DNA from: JABCPE02 sp963518955
Lineage (GTDB): Bacteria; Bacteroidota; Bacteroidia; Flavobacteriales; Weeksellaceae
Length of the DNA stretch: 64,000 nucleotides
Direction: 5' to 3'
NCBI GenBank assembly: GCA_963518955.1
Contig: CAUQKI010000003.1
Coordinates: forward strand, 1-64,000
Shown: positions 43,591 through 51,285 of the stretch, piece by piece
How the letters are laid out: each line of letters opens with the position of its first letter
How positions within the stretch are numbered: the stretch's first letter is position 1
Position numbers and translations under genes: made by a program
The notes under the pieces: model-generated
The model's input: only the letters and a program-made list of their open reading frames with translations
Told to the model about the DNA's origin: nothing
Database searches by the model: none

Positions 43591-43908
43591 ATGAAATTAG
43601 TAAACACACAATTTAGAACAGAAGAATCCCTTACTTGGGATGAAATCAAGGAGCTTATAACAACAGGAATTTATGAGGAAGATTTTATAGTGCTTTTTGA
43701 TGAAAAAAGTGAAAACTATGTCCAAATGGCTGAGGATGAGCAGAGTTTCGTAGTGGAAAGCAGAGTTTATGACGGAGGGAATTTTACACATTATAGAACT
43801 TTTGTGGAAGAGCCAGAGGCGGCTATTCCTTTCTTTGAAAAATATTTCAATGATGAAAGCATAGATTTTTCCGCGTGGGAAAATGTTACAGCTGAGTTTT
43901 TGAGTTAA
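43591..43908 (+). CDS. Small protein of unknown function
   Basis: A 105-residue acidic, soluble protein from the ATG at 43591 (an upstream in-frame ATG at 43561 lies inside nadK). No signal peptide or membrane helix. It reads VNTQFRTEESLTWDEIKELITTGI and later DGGNFTHYRTFVEEPEAAIPFFEKYF. I recognise no domain. Spacing of 13 bp from nadK suggests the same transcript. Then accD follows with its own -7 element. Confidence 0.6.
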   Translation: MKLVNTQFRTEESLTWDEIKELITTGIYEEDFIVLFDEKSENYVQMAEDEQSFVVESRVYDGGNFTHYRTFVEEPEAAIPFFEKYFNDESIDFSAWENVTAEFLS

Positions 43909-43923
43909 AGAAAAAATATTTCT

Positions 43924-43931
43924 TAAATTTG
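43924..43931 (+). promoter_or_regulatory. -7 element of accD
   Basis: TAAATTTG fits TANNTTTG, 22 bp before the accD ATG. Confidence 0.5.
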
Positions 43932-43953
43932 CAGAATTATTAAAAGATAGAGA

Positions 43954-44808
43954 ATGTCAGCATTTGATTGGTTCAAAAGAAAGAAACAAAATATCAGTAC
44001 TCCTACAGAGGAAAAAAAAGATGTCCCAAAAGGGCTTTGGCATCAGACTCCCACAGGGAAAATAATAGAGAGTGACGAACTGAGAGCAAATAACTATGTT
44101 TCGCCAGAGGATGGCTTCCATGTGAGAATAGGAAGCAGGGAATATTTCGAAATTATTTTTGATGATTCTAAATTTAAGGAATTAAACGCAGATGTAGAAA
44201 GCATAGATATTCTTAAATTTAAAGATTCTAAATCCTACAAAGACAGACTAAAAGAAGCAAAAGCTAAAACCAAACTAGTAGATTCCATCAGAAACGCACA
44301 TGGAAAAGTAAATGGCGTAGAAATGGTGATTTCTTGTATGGATTTTGATTTCATCGGAGGTTCTCTTGGGTCTGTGATGGGAGAGAAAATAAGAAGAGCA
44401 ATAGACTTCTGTATAGAAAAAAAGCTACCTTATATGATTATCTGTCAGTCAGGTGGAGCGAGAATGCAGGAAGCGGCTTACTCGCTGATGCAGATGGCAA
44501 AGGTTCAGGCAAAATTGGCTCAGCTTTCTAATGCAGGGCTGCCTTACATAGCCTACCTTACCAATCCTACTTTCGGTGGAATTACGGCTTCTTTCGCTAT
44601 GACTGCCGACATCATCATGGCGGAGCCAGGCGCTTTGATAGGTTTTGCAGGGCCTAGAGTTATTCGTGAGACTATTGGGCGAGATTTGCCAGAAGGATTC
44701 CAAACATCTGAGTTTTTACAGGAAAAAGGTTTTGTAGATTTTATAGTGAAAAGAAGGCAAATAAAAGAAACCATCTCTAAAACTGTAAAACTATTAATGA
44801 ACAAATAA
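43954..44808 (+). CDS. accD: Acetyl-CoA carboxylase carboxyltransferase subunit beta (no zinc ribbon)
   Basis: A 284-residue AccD. The crotonase-fold core is intact: GGSLGSVMGEKIRRAIDF, ICQSGGARMQEAAYSLMQM, TNPTFGGITASFAM and AEPGALIGFAGPRVIRETIGRDLPEGFQTSEF. The N-terminal Cys4 zinc ribbon of the E. coli protein is absent: the first 60 residues contain no Cys (GLWHQTPTGKIIESDELRANNYVSPEDGFHVRIG). With AccA it moves the carboxyl group from biotin to acetyl-CoA, starting fatty-acid synthesis. A weak hairpin (44815-44853) follows. Confidence 0.95.
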   Translation: MSAFDWFKRKKQNISTPTEEKKDVPKGLWHQTPTGKIIESDELRANNYVSPEDGFHVRIGSREYFEIIFDDSKFKELNADVESIDILKFKDSKSYKDRLKEAKAKTKLVDSIRNAHGKVNGVEMVISCMDFDFIGGSLGSVMGEKIRRAIDFCIEKKLPYMIICQSGGARMQEAAYSLMQMAKVQAKLAQLSNAGLPYIAYLTNPTFGGITASFAMTADIIMAEPGALIGFAGPRVIRETIGRDLPEGFQTSEFLQEKGFVDFIVKRRQIKETISKTVKLLMNK

Positions 44809-44814
44809 AAATGA

Positions 44815-44853
44815 TAAAATCGTAAGTCTTTTTTGATTTGCGATTTTATTTTA
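44815..44853 (+). terminator. Terminator after accD
   Basis: AAAATCG / CGATTTT arms with an additional partly paired loop, then TATTTT. It ends 6 bp before the next ATG. Confidence 0.6.
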
Positions 44854-44859
44854 GAAAGA

Positions 44860-45366
44860 ATGACAACGATTTTTAAGGCTATTCTGCAGCTTGATTTTAA
44901 GCGGCTTGTCAAATTATTAGGGTTATTGCTGAGGCATCCGTTGTTTGCTTTTCTTACCCTTATAGCGACTATTAAAACCTTTAAAATTACAAATAAAAAA
45001 TTTCCTGAAACCCATCATAAAAACGGCAGAGGAAACGCCTTTCGCCACGCTCTTTGGTGCTGTCTGATAATGATGTACTGCTGTAAAATTTCTTCTCCAC
45101 AGAAAAGCCTGAAATGGTGTAAGCAGATTACAGACATGCATGAAGAACTCTTTGTAAATGAGCAGATTGCAAGAGCGATGGATTTGCATAATAATCAAAT
45201 AGGGATGAATCTCTTCATGACGATGCTGGAGGGAATTCACCGCCAGTTTTTCGAGATGCTTTTTTTCATGGAGCCACTTTATGAAAAATCTCAAGAAGCA
45301 AAACTAATCTCCTCCATAGAAGAAATAGAGGAAGGGCGAATGGCGATAATAGAAGATGTAAACTAA
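44860..45366 (+). CDS. DUF6973-type protein
   Basis: A 168-residue protein from the ATG at 44860. It contains ETHHKNGRGNAFRHALWCCLIMMYC and later KQITDMHEELFVNEQIARAMDLHNNQIGMNLF, with the conserved NAFRHAxW, HE and MDLHNN pattern of DUF6973. The His/Asp/Asn pattern suggests a metal- or phosphate-binding site, but no activity is known. There are two hydrophobic stretches near the N-terminus (about 9-40). Its end overlaps the convergent rsmD by 4 bp. Confidence 0.72.
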   Translation: MTTIFKAILQLDFKRLVKLLGLLLRHPLFAFLTLIATIKTFKITNKKFPETHHKNGRGNAFRHALWCCLIMMYCCKISSPQKSLKWCKQITDMHEELFVNEQIARAMDLHNNQIGMNLFMTMLEGIHRQFFEMLFFMEPLYEKSQEAKLISSIEEIEEGRMAIIEDVN

Positions 45367-45926
45367 GGATTTTCGTTTTTTGTAAAGAATGAAAAACTTA
45401 CATTTCCATATTTACGAGTTTCCTGTAAATCAGAGTGTTCTATTTTGTGGCGGGACTGATGTTCTAGTACGAAACATCCGTTTTCTTTTAAAATTCCTTC
45501 AGAAAAAACAAGAGAAATCAACTCTTGATATTCATTCTCAGGCAGGTCAAACGGAGGGTCAGCAAAAACCAAATCAAAGCTTTTTCCTTGATTTTGTGCT
45601 TTTTTCAGCCAGTCAAAAACATTGGCTCTTAGAATGTTGATTTGTGAACTGAAATCCAAATCTTTAGCCGTAGAATTGATAAAACCAGCGTGTTTAGGGT
45701 TCATCTCTACACTGGTAATGTCTTTGCAGCCACGAGAGGCGAGCTCCAGCGAGATAGAACCAATCCCAGCAAAAAGGTCTAAAACAGACAAACTAGACAA
45801 ATCCAAACGATGTTCTAAAATGCTGAAAAGAGCCTCTTTGGCGAAATCTGTAGTTGGTCTGACTTCAAAATTCTTTGGAGCGGAGATTTTCTTACCTTTC
45901 CAAACGCCTGAAATGATACGATACAT
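45363..45926 (-). CDS. rsmD: 16S rRNA (guanine966-N2)-methyltransferase RsmD
   Basis: A 187-residue SAM-dependent methyltransferase: YRIISGVWKGKKISAP, RPTTDFAKEALFSIL, SAM motif DLFAGIGSISLELASRG and the catalytic DPPF (FADPPFDLP). It modifies G966 of 16S rRNA. It lies 2 bp after DUF3822 in the murI-folA-DUF3822-rsmD series. A phosphopantetheine adenylyltransferase gene, often next in other bacteria, is not present. Confidence 0.94.
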   Translation of the reverse strand: MYRIISGVWKGKKISAPKNFEVRPTTDFAKEALFSILEHRLDLSSLSVLDLFAGIGSISLELASRGCKDITSVEMNPKHAGFINSTAKDLDFSSQINILRANVFDWLKKAQNQGKSFDLVFADPPFDLPENEYQELISLVFSEGILKENGCFVLEHQSRHKIEHSDLQETRKYGNVSFSFFTKNENP

Positions 45927-45928
45927 AC

Positions 45929-46648
45929 TTATGAATTAACAATGAAATGTTTTCCCTTAAAGTTTTCGTACACGATGGAGATTGCTGGAACGAATTTTTC
46001 TAATTCGGATATAAAGGTGTCATTTTCAGAGATTTCTCCATAAATGTAGAAATGAGTTTTATTAACATCAAAACCTATTTTGCTCAGTGTGAACATGATG
46101 AAATAAAGGAAATCTATTTCTGATGTAGCATCGAGATTGTTATAAAGAACCAGTTTTCCGTTTTCTAATGCAAGAAACTCTACTTGGTTGTGATACAGAT
46201 TGATATGGATTTCATTGTCCTTATTTACATTTACAGAATCCAAAAAACGCTCTCCTGAGAAATAAAAACTAGAAGTGGTACCCAGAGCTTTTATTTTCTG
46301 ATAAAAGTGTTTTGGGAAAGAATAATAAAACTGAACGCCGTATTTCTGGTTGATAGACTGTATCAGTTCTTCTGATTCTGTTTTTACATCAGAATTATAA
46401 GATATAATCTGCTGCCCGAGCTGATTTTCTGTGAAAACCTCTGGAGTCAGTGAGAAGTGGTTAAAAGCCGAGAAAACTTTTATCTCTGCCCAAGTCTCTC
46501 TGCGAAGAATCTTGTCAAGTTCCTCTTCTATAAAATTTTCTGGAGTCTCATCCGTTATGAAACGAGCTTCTTCCTCTGTAACATTGTCTGCTTCATTTAT
46601 TTGCCATTGCAAACCATCTTTTGTAAATAGGAGTGAAAGGTTCTTCAT
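45929..46648 (-). CDS. DUF3822 family protein
   Basis: A 239-residue protein matching DUF3822, a Bacteroidota family that is regularly encoded beside rsmD. It has an actin/FtsA-like look (alternating strands, YGVQFYYSFPKHFYQKIKALGTTSSFYFSGERFLDSV; INLYHNQVEFLALENGKLVLYN), but the nucleotide-binding motifs are weak. Function unknown. It lies 35 bp after folA on the same strand. Confidence 0.85.
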   Translation of the reverse strand: MKNLSLLFTKDGLQWQINEADNVTEEEARFITDETPENFIEEELDKILRRETWAEIKVFSAFNHFSLTPEVFTENQLGQQIISYNSDVKTESEELIQSINQKYGVQFYYSFPKHFYQKIKALGTTSSFYFSGERFLDSVNVNKDNEIHINLYHNQVEFLALENGKLVLYNNLDATSEIDFLYFIMFTLSKIGFDVNKTHFYIYGEISENDTFISELEKFVPAISIVYENFKGKHFIVNS

Positions 46649-46683
46649 AATCTGTATTTATGGGACAAATTTAGTTAAATTTT

Positions 46684-47172
46684 TTAAATTTTTCTTTCCC
46701 AAGTCTGAAAATAAAAATCATAGGCGTGATTTTCATCTTTTGGGTGGTGGATTTCATCAGTTTTTATCCAGGTTTTTTCATCTATTTTTGGGAAAAATAC
46801 ATCGGCATCTGTTTGGTGGTTTACTTGGGTGATTTCCAGTCGGTCAGCCATGTCTATGGTATTGCGGTAGATTTCGCCACCTCCGATGATGAATATATTT
46901 TCATTGATTTTTTTAGCGTGTTTGATGGCGTCTTTTAAACTCGGAACGATGAGAATCCCTTCCTCGAACCAGTCTTCCTTTCTGCTCACCACTATATTGG
47001 TGCGGTTTGGGAGAGGTTTTCCTATGCTTTCATAGGTTTTTCTGCCCATTATGATGGGATGCCCTGAGGTGAGATTTTTGAAATGTTTCAAATCCACAGG
47101 GAGATGCCACAGCAGCTGGTTGTCCTTTCCTAATTCGTTGTTTTTTCCGATAGCAGCGATAATGGTAATCAT
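46684..47172 (-). CDS. folA: Dihydrofolate reductase
   Basis: A 162-residue DHFR. Asp27 (LLWHLPVDLKHFK) is the catalytic acid; GRKTYESIGKPLPNRTNIVVSR binds NADPH, and IFIIGGGEIYRNTIDMADRLEITQV is the second cofactor motif. It recycles dihydrofolate to tetrahydrofolate. Spacing to the murI stop is 4 bp. Confidence 0.97.
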   Translation of the reverse strand: MITIIAAIGKNNELGKDNQLLWHLPVDLKHFKNLTSGHPIIMGRKTYESIGKPLPNRTNIVVSRKEDWFEEGILIVPSLKDAIKHAKKINENIFIIGGGEIYRNTIDMADRLEITQVNHQTDADVFFPKIDEKTWIKTDEIHHPKDENHAYDFYFQTWERKI

Positions 47173-47176
47173 TTGG

Positions 47177-47992
47177 TTAAAGGGTTTTTAGTTCCAATTC
47201 TATTTTGTTTCCAAAGAATTTTTTAGAAATCTTTTGGAAATTTTTAGTCATATCCGAAACATAAAATTCATACTTCGGATTAGGATTATTCGTGTTCAGT
47301 AATTTATGCTTTTCCAAAGTGAGTTTGATGTAGTTTGCTACAATATTTGGCGAGTCTATCACTCTCACTCTGTTGCCGTAGTATTGCTTGATTTCTTCCA
47401 TCAGAAGAGGATAGTGGGTGCATCCCAAAATGAGCGTATCGATATCTTTTAACTTTTTATTAGAAAGATAATTGTAAATTACGCTGTGGGAAATGGGATG
47501 ATTGATAAACCCTTCCTCTATCACAGGGACAAGGAGCGGAGTTGCCAGTTCTTCCACATTGATGAATTTATTATATTTTCTGATGCTTTTTCTGTAAAGT
47601 TTAGAATTTATGGTTGCTTTGGTAGCGATTACTCCTATATTTTGGTGGATTTCGTAGGCTACTTTTTCGGCAACGGGATTGATAACATCGAATACAAAAA
47701 CCTTATCGTTCACCATTTTTTTTACTTCTTCCAATGCGTTAGAAGTGGCAGTGTTACAGGCGATTACTATCGCTTTGCAGTTTTGTTCTAAAAGGAATTT
47801 GGTGATTTGCAGGGAATAATCTATGATGGCTTCTTTGGATTTTTCGCCATACGGAAGATGCTTGGTATCACCGAAATAGATGAAACTCTCCTGCGGCATC
47901 ACTCGTTTGATTTCTCTCGCTGTTGTCAGTCCACCCACGCCGCTGTCAAAAATCCCAATAGGTTGATTTGCACTAAGATGTTGATATTTCAA
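47177..47992 (-). CDS. murI: Glutamate racemase
   Basis: A 271-residue enzyme making D-glutamate for peptidoglycan. Motifs are PIGIFDSGVGGLT (Asp16-Ser17), IACNTATSNA with catalytic Cys79, and LGCTHYPLL with the second catalytic Cys. First gene of the minus-strand group murI-folA-DUF3822-rsmD. Confidence 0.97.
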   Translation of the reverse strand: MKYQHLSANQPIGIFDSGVGGLTTAREIKRVMPQESFIYFGDTKHLPYGEKSKEAIIDYSLQITKFLLEQNCKAIVIACNTATSNALEEVKKMVNDKVFVFDVINPVAEKVAYEIHQNIGVIATKATINSKLYRKSIRKYNKFINVEELATPLLVPVIEEGFINHPISHSVIYNYLSNKKLKDIDTLILGCTHYPLLMEEIKQYYGNRVRVIDSPNIVANYIKLTLEKHKLLNTNNPNPKYEFYVSDMTKNFQKISKKFFGNKIELELKTL

Positions 47993-48035
47993 AACTCAAA
48001 TTTTTTACAAAAATAGAAATAAGGAACAAAATAAA

Positions 48036-48075
48036 GAAAAAAGGCAAAAGTAATTTTCTACTTCTGCCCTTTTTA
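48036..48075 (-). terminator. Terminator after dps
   Basis: On the minus strand AAAAGGGCAGAAGTA pairs imperfectly with TACTTTTGCCTTTT, followed by a T run. It lies between the dps stop and murI. Confidence 0.7.
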
Positions 48076-48092
48076 TTGTCTTAAATTCGTGA

Positions 48093-48566
48093 TTATCCAA
48101 GATAAGCATTGTACATCCAGACATCTTTTTCCTGCTCTGTGATGTATCCGCTCATAAGGGCGTTTGTCCCCTCATCATTTGCTTTGTCGGTTATTTCTAA
48201 AAGTTCTCTTTGTAGGTCTATCACTACTTTGAAAGAGTTTAGAATGTCTTCTACGCATTTTTTGCCGTTATGCACTTCTTTGCTCTCTTTAATCGTTGAA
48301 ACTTTCAGATAATCAGAATAGTTGTGGCTTGGCACATGTCCTAATGTCAGGATTCTCTCTGCGATTTCGTCGATTTTAAGAACAAGATTGTCATAAAGCT
48401 CTTCGAATTTTGGGTGAAGAACGAAAAACTGCTCTCCCTTTATATTCCAGTGAGCACCACGAGTGTTTTGATAGAAAACAGAATAATTTGCAAGAAGGAT
48501 GTTTAGCTTCTCAGCGATGTTTTTGCAGTCTTCTTCTCTAAGACCGATGATGTTAGAATTTTTCAT
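48093..48566 (-). CDS. dps: Dps-type ferritin-like protein
   Basis: A 157-residue Dps. The intersubunit ferroxidase motif is visible in NTRGAHWNIKGEQFFVLHPKFEELYDNLVLKIDEIAERILTLGHVP, with the expected His, His, Asp and Glu ligands. Dps dodecamers oxidise Fe(II) with H2O2 and protect DNA. A TAACTTTG -7 element lies upstream (48587-48594, minus). It is transcribed alone. Confidence 0.95.
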   Translation of the reverse strand: MKNSNIIGLREEDCKNIAEKLNILLANYSVFYQNTRGAHWNIKGEQFFVLHPKFEELYDNLVLKIDEIAERILTLGHVPSHNYSDYLKVSTIKESKEVHNGKKCVEDILNSFKVVIDLQRELLEITDKANDEGTNALMSGYITEQEKDVWMYNAYLG

Positions 48567-48735
48567 ATTTTTAGGATTTATTTCTACAAAGTTATGAAAT
48601 AAAATTCTCCTAACCGATAGTTTTAGTTTAATTTATAAACAATCTAAATAGTTTTTCTCTATCAATATTTTAATTTTTAAACTTAAAAAATCAATAATTT
48701 TTTGAAAGAAAACATCAATTTCGGATTAAATTCTT

Positions 48736-48765
48736 TTGTACATCCATGAGTTTATCATAATTTTG
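48736..48765 (+). promoter_or_regulatory. Promoter of the DUF6909-type gene
   Basis: TTG at 48736-48738, 19-bp spacer, TAATTTTG at 48758-48765; 28 bp before the ATG. Full consensus match. Confidence 0.72.
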
Positions 48766-48793
48766 TAACTTTTACAAAAATCATAATATAAAT

Positions 48794-50452
48794 ATGGCAC
48801 AATCACGAGCAAGACAAACCACGGAGGCGATAGAGAAAATATATGTTTCTATGCGCCATCTTTTTTATAGAGGTTCTTTCAAACCTGGTGGAAGGTCAGG
48901 GCAGAATATCAGAACGCTGCTTTCTACCATCAATCCTGAAATCTACGGAACAATGAACAATCCGAACAAGATAGAATTAGACGGATTGCTCTATGTTTTG
49001 GATAGGCTTCCAGAGGGAATAGAGGAATGTGCATTTATTCATTTGACTTCGGATGAAGGCTTTCACAAAGCGAGTTTCACGCCCATAGTCCCTAAAAAAC
49101 GAAGAAGAAACTGCTACCGTATAGACCAGCACCAGATGAATATAGAGGTTCTGCTGGGTCGTTCGGAGATTTATGACATTCTTACCCACCTTACTTTCCT
49201 TTATATAGAAGCTGACAAAATCAGAAATATCGGTTTTGATATGGAGGAGGGTAGACCAAGAAGAGTTTGGAAAATAATAGAAGAAGTAGCCAAAGGAGAG
49301 AAAAAATTCACAAGAACCGAAAAGGAAACAGCGATTATTCATCTTTCGGCGCTGCTGGGAAGGTCTTTTGATGAGACTTTGGAGGCTTACAAAAAATTTG
49401 GAAGTGATGACAATCCAGACCGATTGTTCAAGATTGTCTATAACCTTGGACAAGTGAGTTTCTTAGACTGGGCAGAGGAAAGAGAACGCGAAATTTATTT
49501 TTCTGCGATATTGCAGGAGCGCGTGGGACACCACCTTTTCGGAGAAAAATGGGCAAATACGCTTAAAGAAATTTTGGTTAAAGAAAACCTTTACCAAAGA
49601 CCGCTTAACATCATCAGTGCGAATATGCACTCGGTGAAAAATATGCTTTTTGCGAATGATGCCTTGAAAAAAACTTGCAAAACAGGAATAGACTACACAC
49701 TTTACGAGGAAATCAGCAACAAAAAAGACCTTCAAGACAAGATTTTGGACTACGCTCTTTCTCAAGGGATGATTTACATTAATGATGAAAGCGGAAGTAA
49801 TATAGATGTGCAAATCATTGATTTAAAGAAAATTAACCTAAAAAACACGCCTTTCGCGGAGGCTAATTTCTCTGGCGAAGATGTTTTGATAGTTTTTGAT
49901 TACGCCTTTGGAGAACAAGCTTACGAGATTATGGATGAGCTTCTGCGCCCATTCGATGTGAAAGGAGAGGAGTGCAAACTCAATGTGAAATCCATTTCTA
50001 TCATGGGTAAAGCAGGAATTCTTACAGGAGAAAAAGGTGATATCATGATTCCTACATCGCATATTTTTGAAGGAACGGCGGATAATTATCCATTTGAAAA
50101 CGCACTGAAATTGGAAGATTTCCAAGACTCAGAACTAAAAGCCTTTGAGGGAAGTATGGTCACTGTTTTGGGAACATCGCTTCAGAATAAGGATATTTTG
50201 TCTTATTTCATGAATACATCGTGGAAGTCTATCGGACTAGAGATGGAAGGTGCTCATTATCAGAAAGCTATACAGGTGGCTTCTAAAATCCGTCATCATA
50301 TCAATGAGAATTTATTCTTATGCTATGCTTACTACGCTTCTGATAATCCACTAGAAACAGGAAGCACGCTTTCTTCGGGAGGACTGGGGCTTACGGGTGT
50401 GAAGCCTACTTATTTAATCACATTACGAATTTTAGAGAAAATTTTGAAATAA
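48794..50452 (+). CDS. DUF6909-type protein with nucleosidase-like C-terminal half
   Basis: A 552-residue soluble protein. The N-terminal half (RARQTTEAIEKIYVSMRHLFYRGSFKPGG onward to about 340) I know only as the flavobacterial DUF6909 family. The C-terminal half resembles the purine nucleoside phosphorylase/nucleosidase fold: VLIVFDYAFGEQAYEIM, then SIMGKAGILTGEKGDIMIPTSHI, and GLEMEGAHYQKAI at about 480-492, which matches the EMEGA signature where the ribose-binding Met and Glu sit in MTA/SAH nucleosidases and AMP nucleosidase. Substrate unknown. It lies 3 bp before the S1/P1 nuclease gene, so a shared nucleotide-salvage role is plausible. Confidence 0.72.
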   Translation: MAQSRARQTTEAIEKIYVSMRHLFYRGSFKPGGRSGQNIRTLLSTINPEIYGTMNNPNKIELDGLLYVLDRLPEGIEECAFIHLTSDEGFHKASFTPIVPKKRRRNCYRIDQHQMNIEVLLGRSEIYDILTHLTFLYIEADKIRNIGFDMEEGRPRRVWKIIEEVAKGEKKFTRTEKETAIIHLSALLGRSFDETLEAYKKFGSDDNPDRLFKIVYNLGQVSFLDWAEEREREIYFSAILQERVGHHLFGEKWANTLKEILVKENLYQRPLNIISANMHSVKNMLFANDALKKTCKTGIDYTLYEEISNKKDLQDKILDYALSQGMIYINDESGSNIDVQIIDLKKINLKNTPFAEANFSGEDVLIVFDYAFGEQAYEIMDELLRPFDVKGEECKLNVKSISIMGKAGILTGEKGDIMIPTSHIFEGTADNYPFENALKLEDFQDSELKAFEGSMVTVLGTSLQNKDILSYFMNTSWKSIGLEMEGAHYQKAIQVASKIRHHINENLFLCYAYYASDNPLETGSTLSSGGLGLTGVKPTYLITLRILEKILK

Positions 50453-50455
50453 AAA

Positions 50456-51244
50456 ATGAATACAAGGATTTTAAAAAAGATTTTCATCGCGGTATTCTTT
50501 GTTTTCGGGATAGCGGAAGTATCGGCTTGGGGAGTTACAGGGCATCGCGTAGTAGCTGAAATAGCAGAAAATCACCTGACTAACAGAGCGAAAAGAAAAC
50601 TGAAAAAACTCATAGGTAAGCAGAAATTGGCTTATTGGGCAAATTGGGCTGATAATGTGAGAAATGACCCAGAATGGAAGGATACTGGGGTTTTGCATTA
50701 TGTCAATATTACGCCACAAAATTCGAAGGAAGAATTTATTAAGGAGTTGAAAAGCAAGGATACAAATGTCTATACCGCGATACAGGAAATAATGGATTCC
50801 ATCAAGGACAAAAGAACAGCTAATAAGGATAAAGAAATTGATCTAAGATTTTTGGTGCATTTCATTGGGGATATGATGCAACCAATGCACACAGGAAGAG
50901 AAGAAGATTTAGGAGGAAACCTCATCAAAATACAATTCTTCAAGAAAGATACGAATCTTCACGCCCTTTGGGATAGCGGTCTGATAGACAATACCAAATA
51001 CAGCTATACAGAGTTTGCAAGGGTTCTGGATGTAAAATCAAAAGAAGAAATCCAAAAAATCCAAAGCGGAAGTCTGGAAGACTGGCTCTATGAAAGTCAC
51101 CAAGCGGCTAACCAGCTCTATGCCAGTGTAAAACCTGGTGAAAACTACAGCTATGATTATCAAGAGCAGTATAAAGATTTGTTAGAAAGACAGCTTCTCC
51201 ATGCAGGATTGAGATTGGCTAAAATTCTAAATGAAGTTTTATAA
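50456..51244 (+). CDS. S1/P1-type zinc nuclease
   Basis: A 262-residue exported nuclease. The signal peptide ends before Trp25, which becomes the mature N-terminus and first zinc ligand (AWGVTGHRVVAEIAE). The remaining trinuclear zinc ligands are visible: WADNVRNDPEW, LHYVNI, LVHFIGDMMQPMHTGREEDLGGN and NLHALWDSGLI. Such enzymes degrade single-stranded DNA and RNA outside the cytoplasm. It directly follows the nucleosidase-like gene. Confidence 0.93.
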   Translation: MNTRILKKIFIAVFFVFGIAEVSAWGVTGHRVVAEIAENHLTNRAKRKLKKLIGKQKLAYWANWADNVRNDPEWKDTGVLHYVNITPQNSKEEFIKELKSKDTNVYTAIQEIMDSIKDKRTANKDKEIDLRFLVHFIGDMMQPMHTGREEDLGGNLIKIQFFKKDTNLHALWDSGLIDNTKYSYTEFARVLDVKSKEEIQKIQSGSLEDWLYESHQAANQLYASVKPGENYSYDYQEQYKDLLERQLLHAGLRLAKILNEVL

Positions 51245-51248
51245 ATTA

Positions 51249-51282
51249 AAAAGAGCATCTGTAAAAAAGATGCTCTTTTTTG
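51249..51282. terminator. Bidirectional terminator
   Basis: Stem AAAGAGCATCT / AGATGCTCTTT with a 7-base loop, flanked by A and T tracts, between convergent genes. Confidence 0.87.
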
Positions 51283-51285
51283 TGG

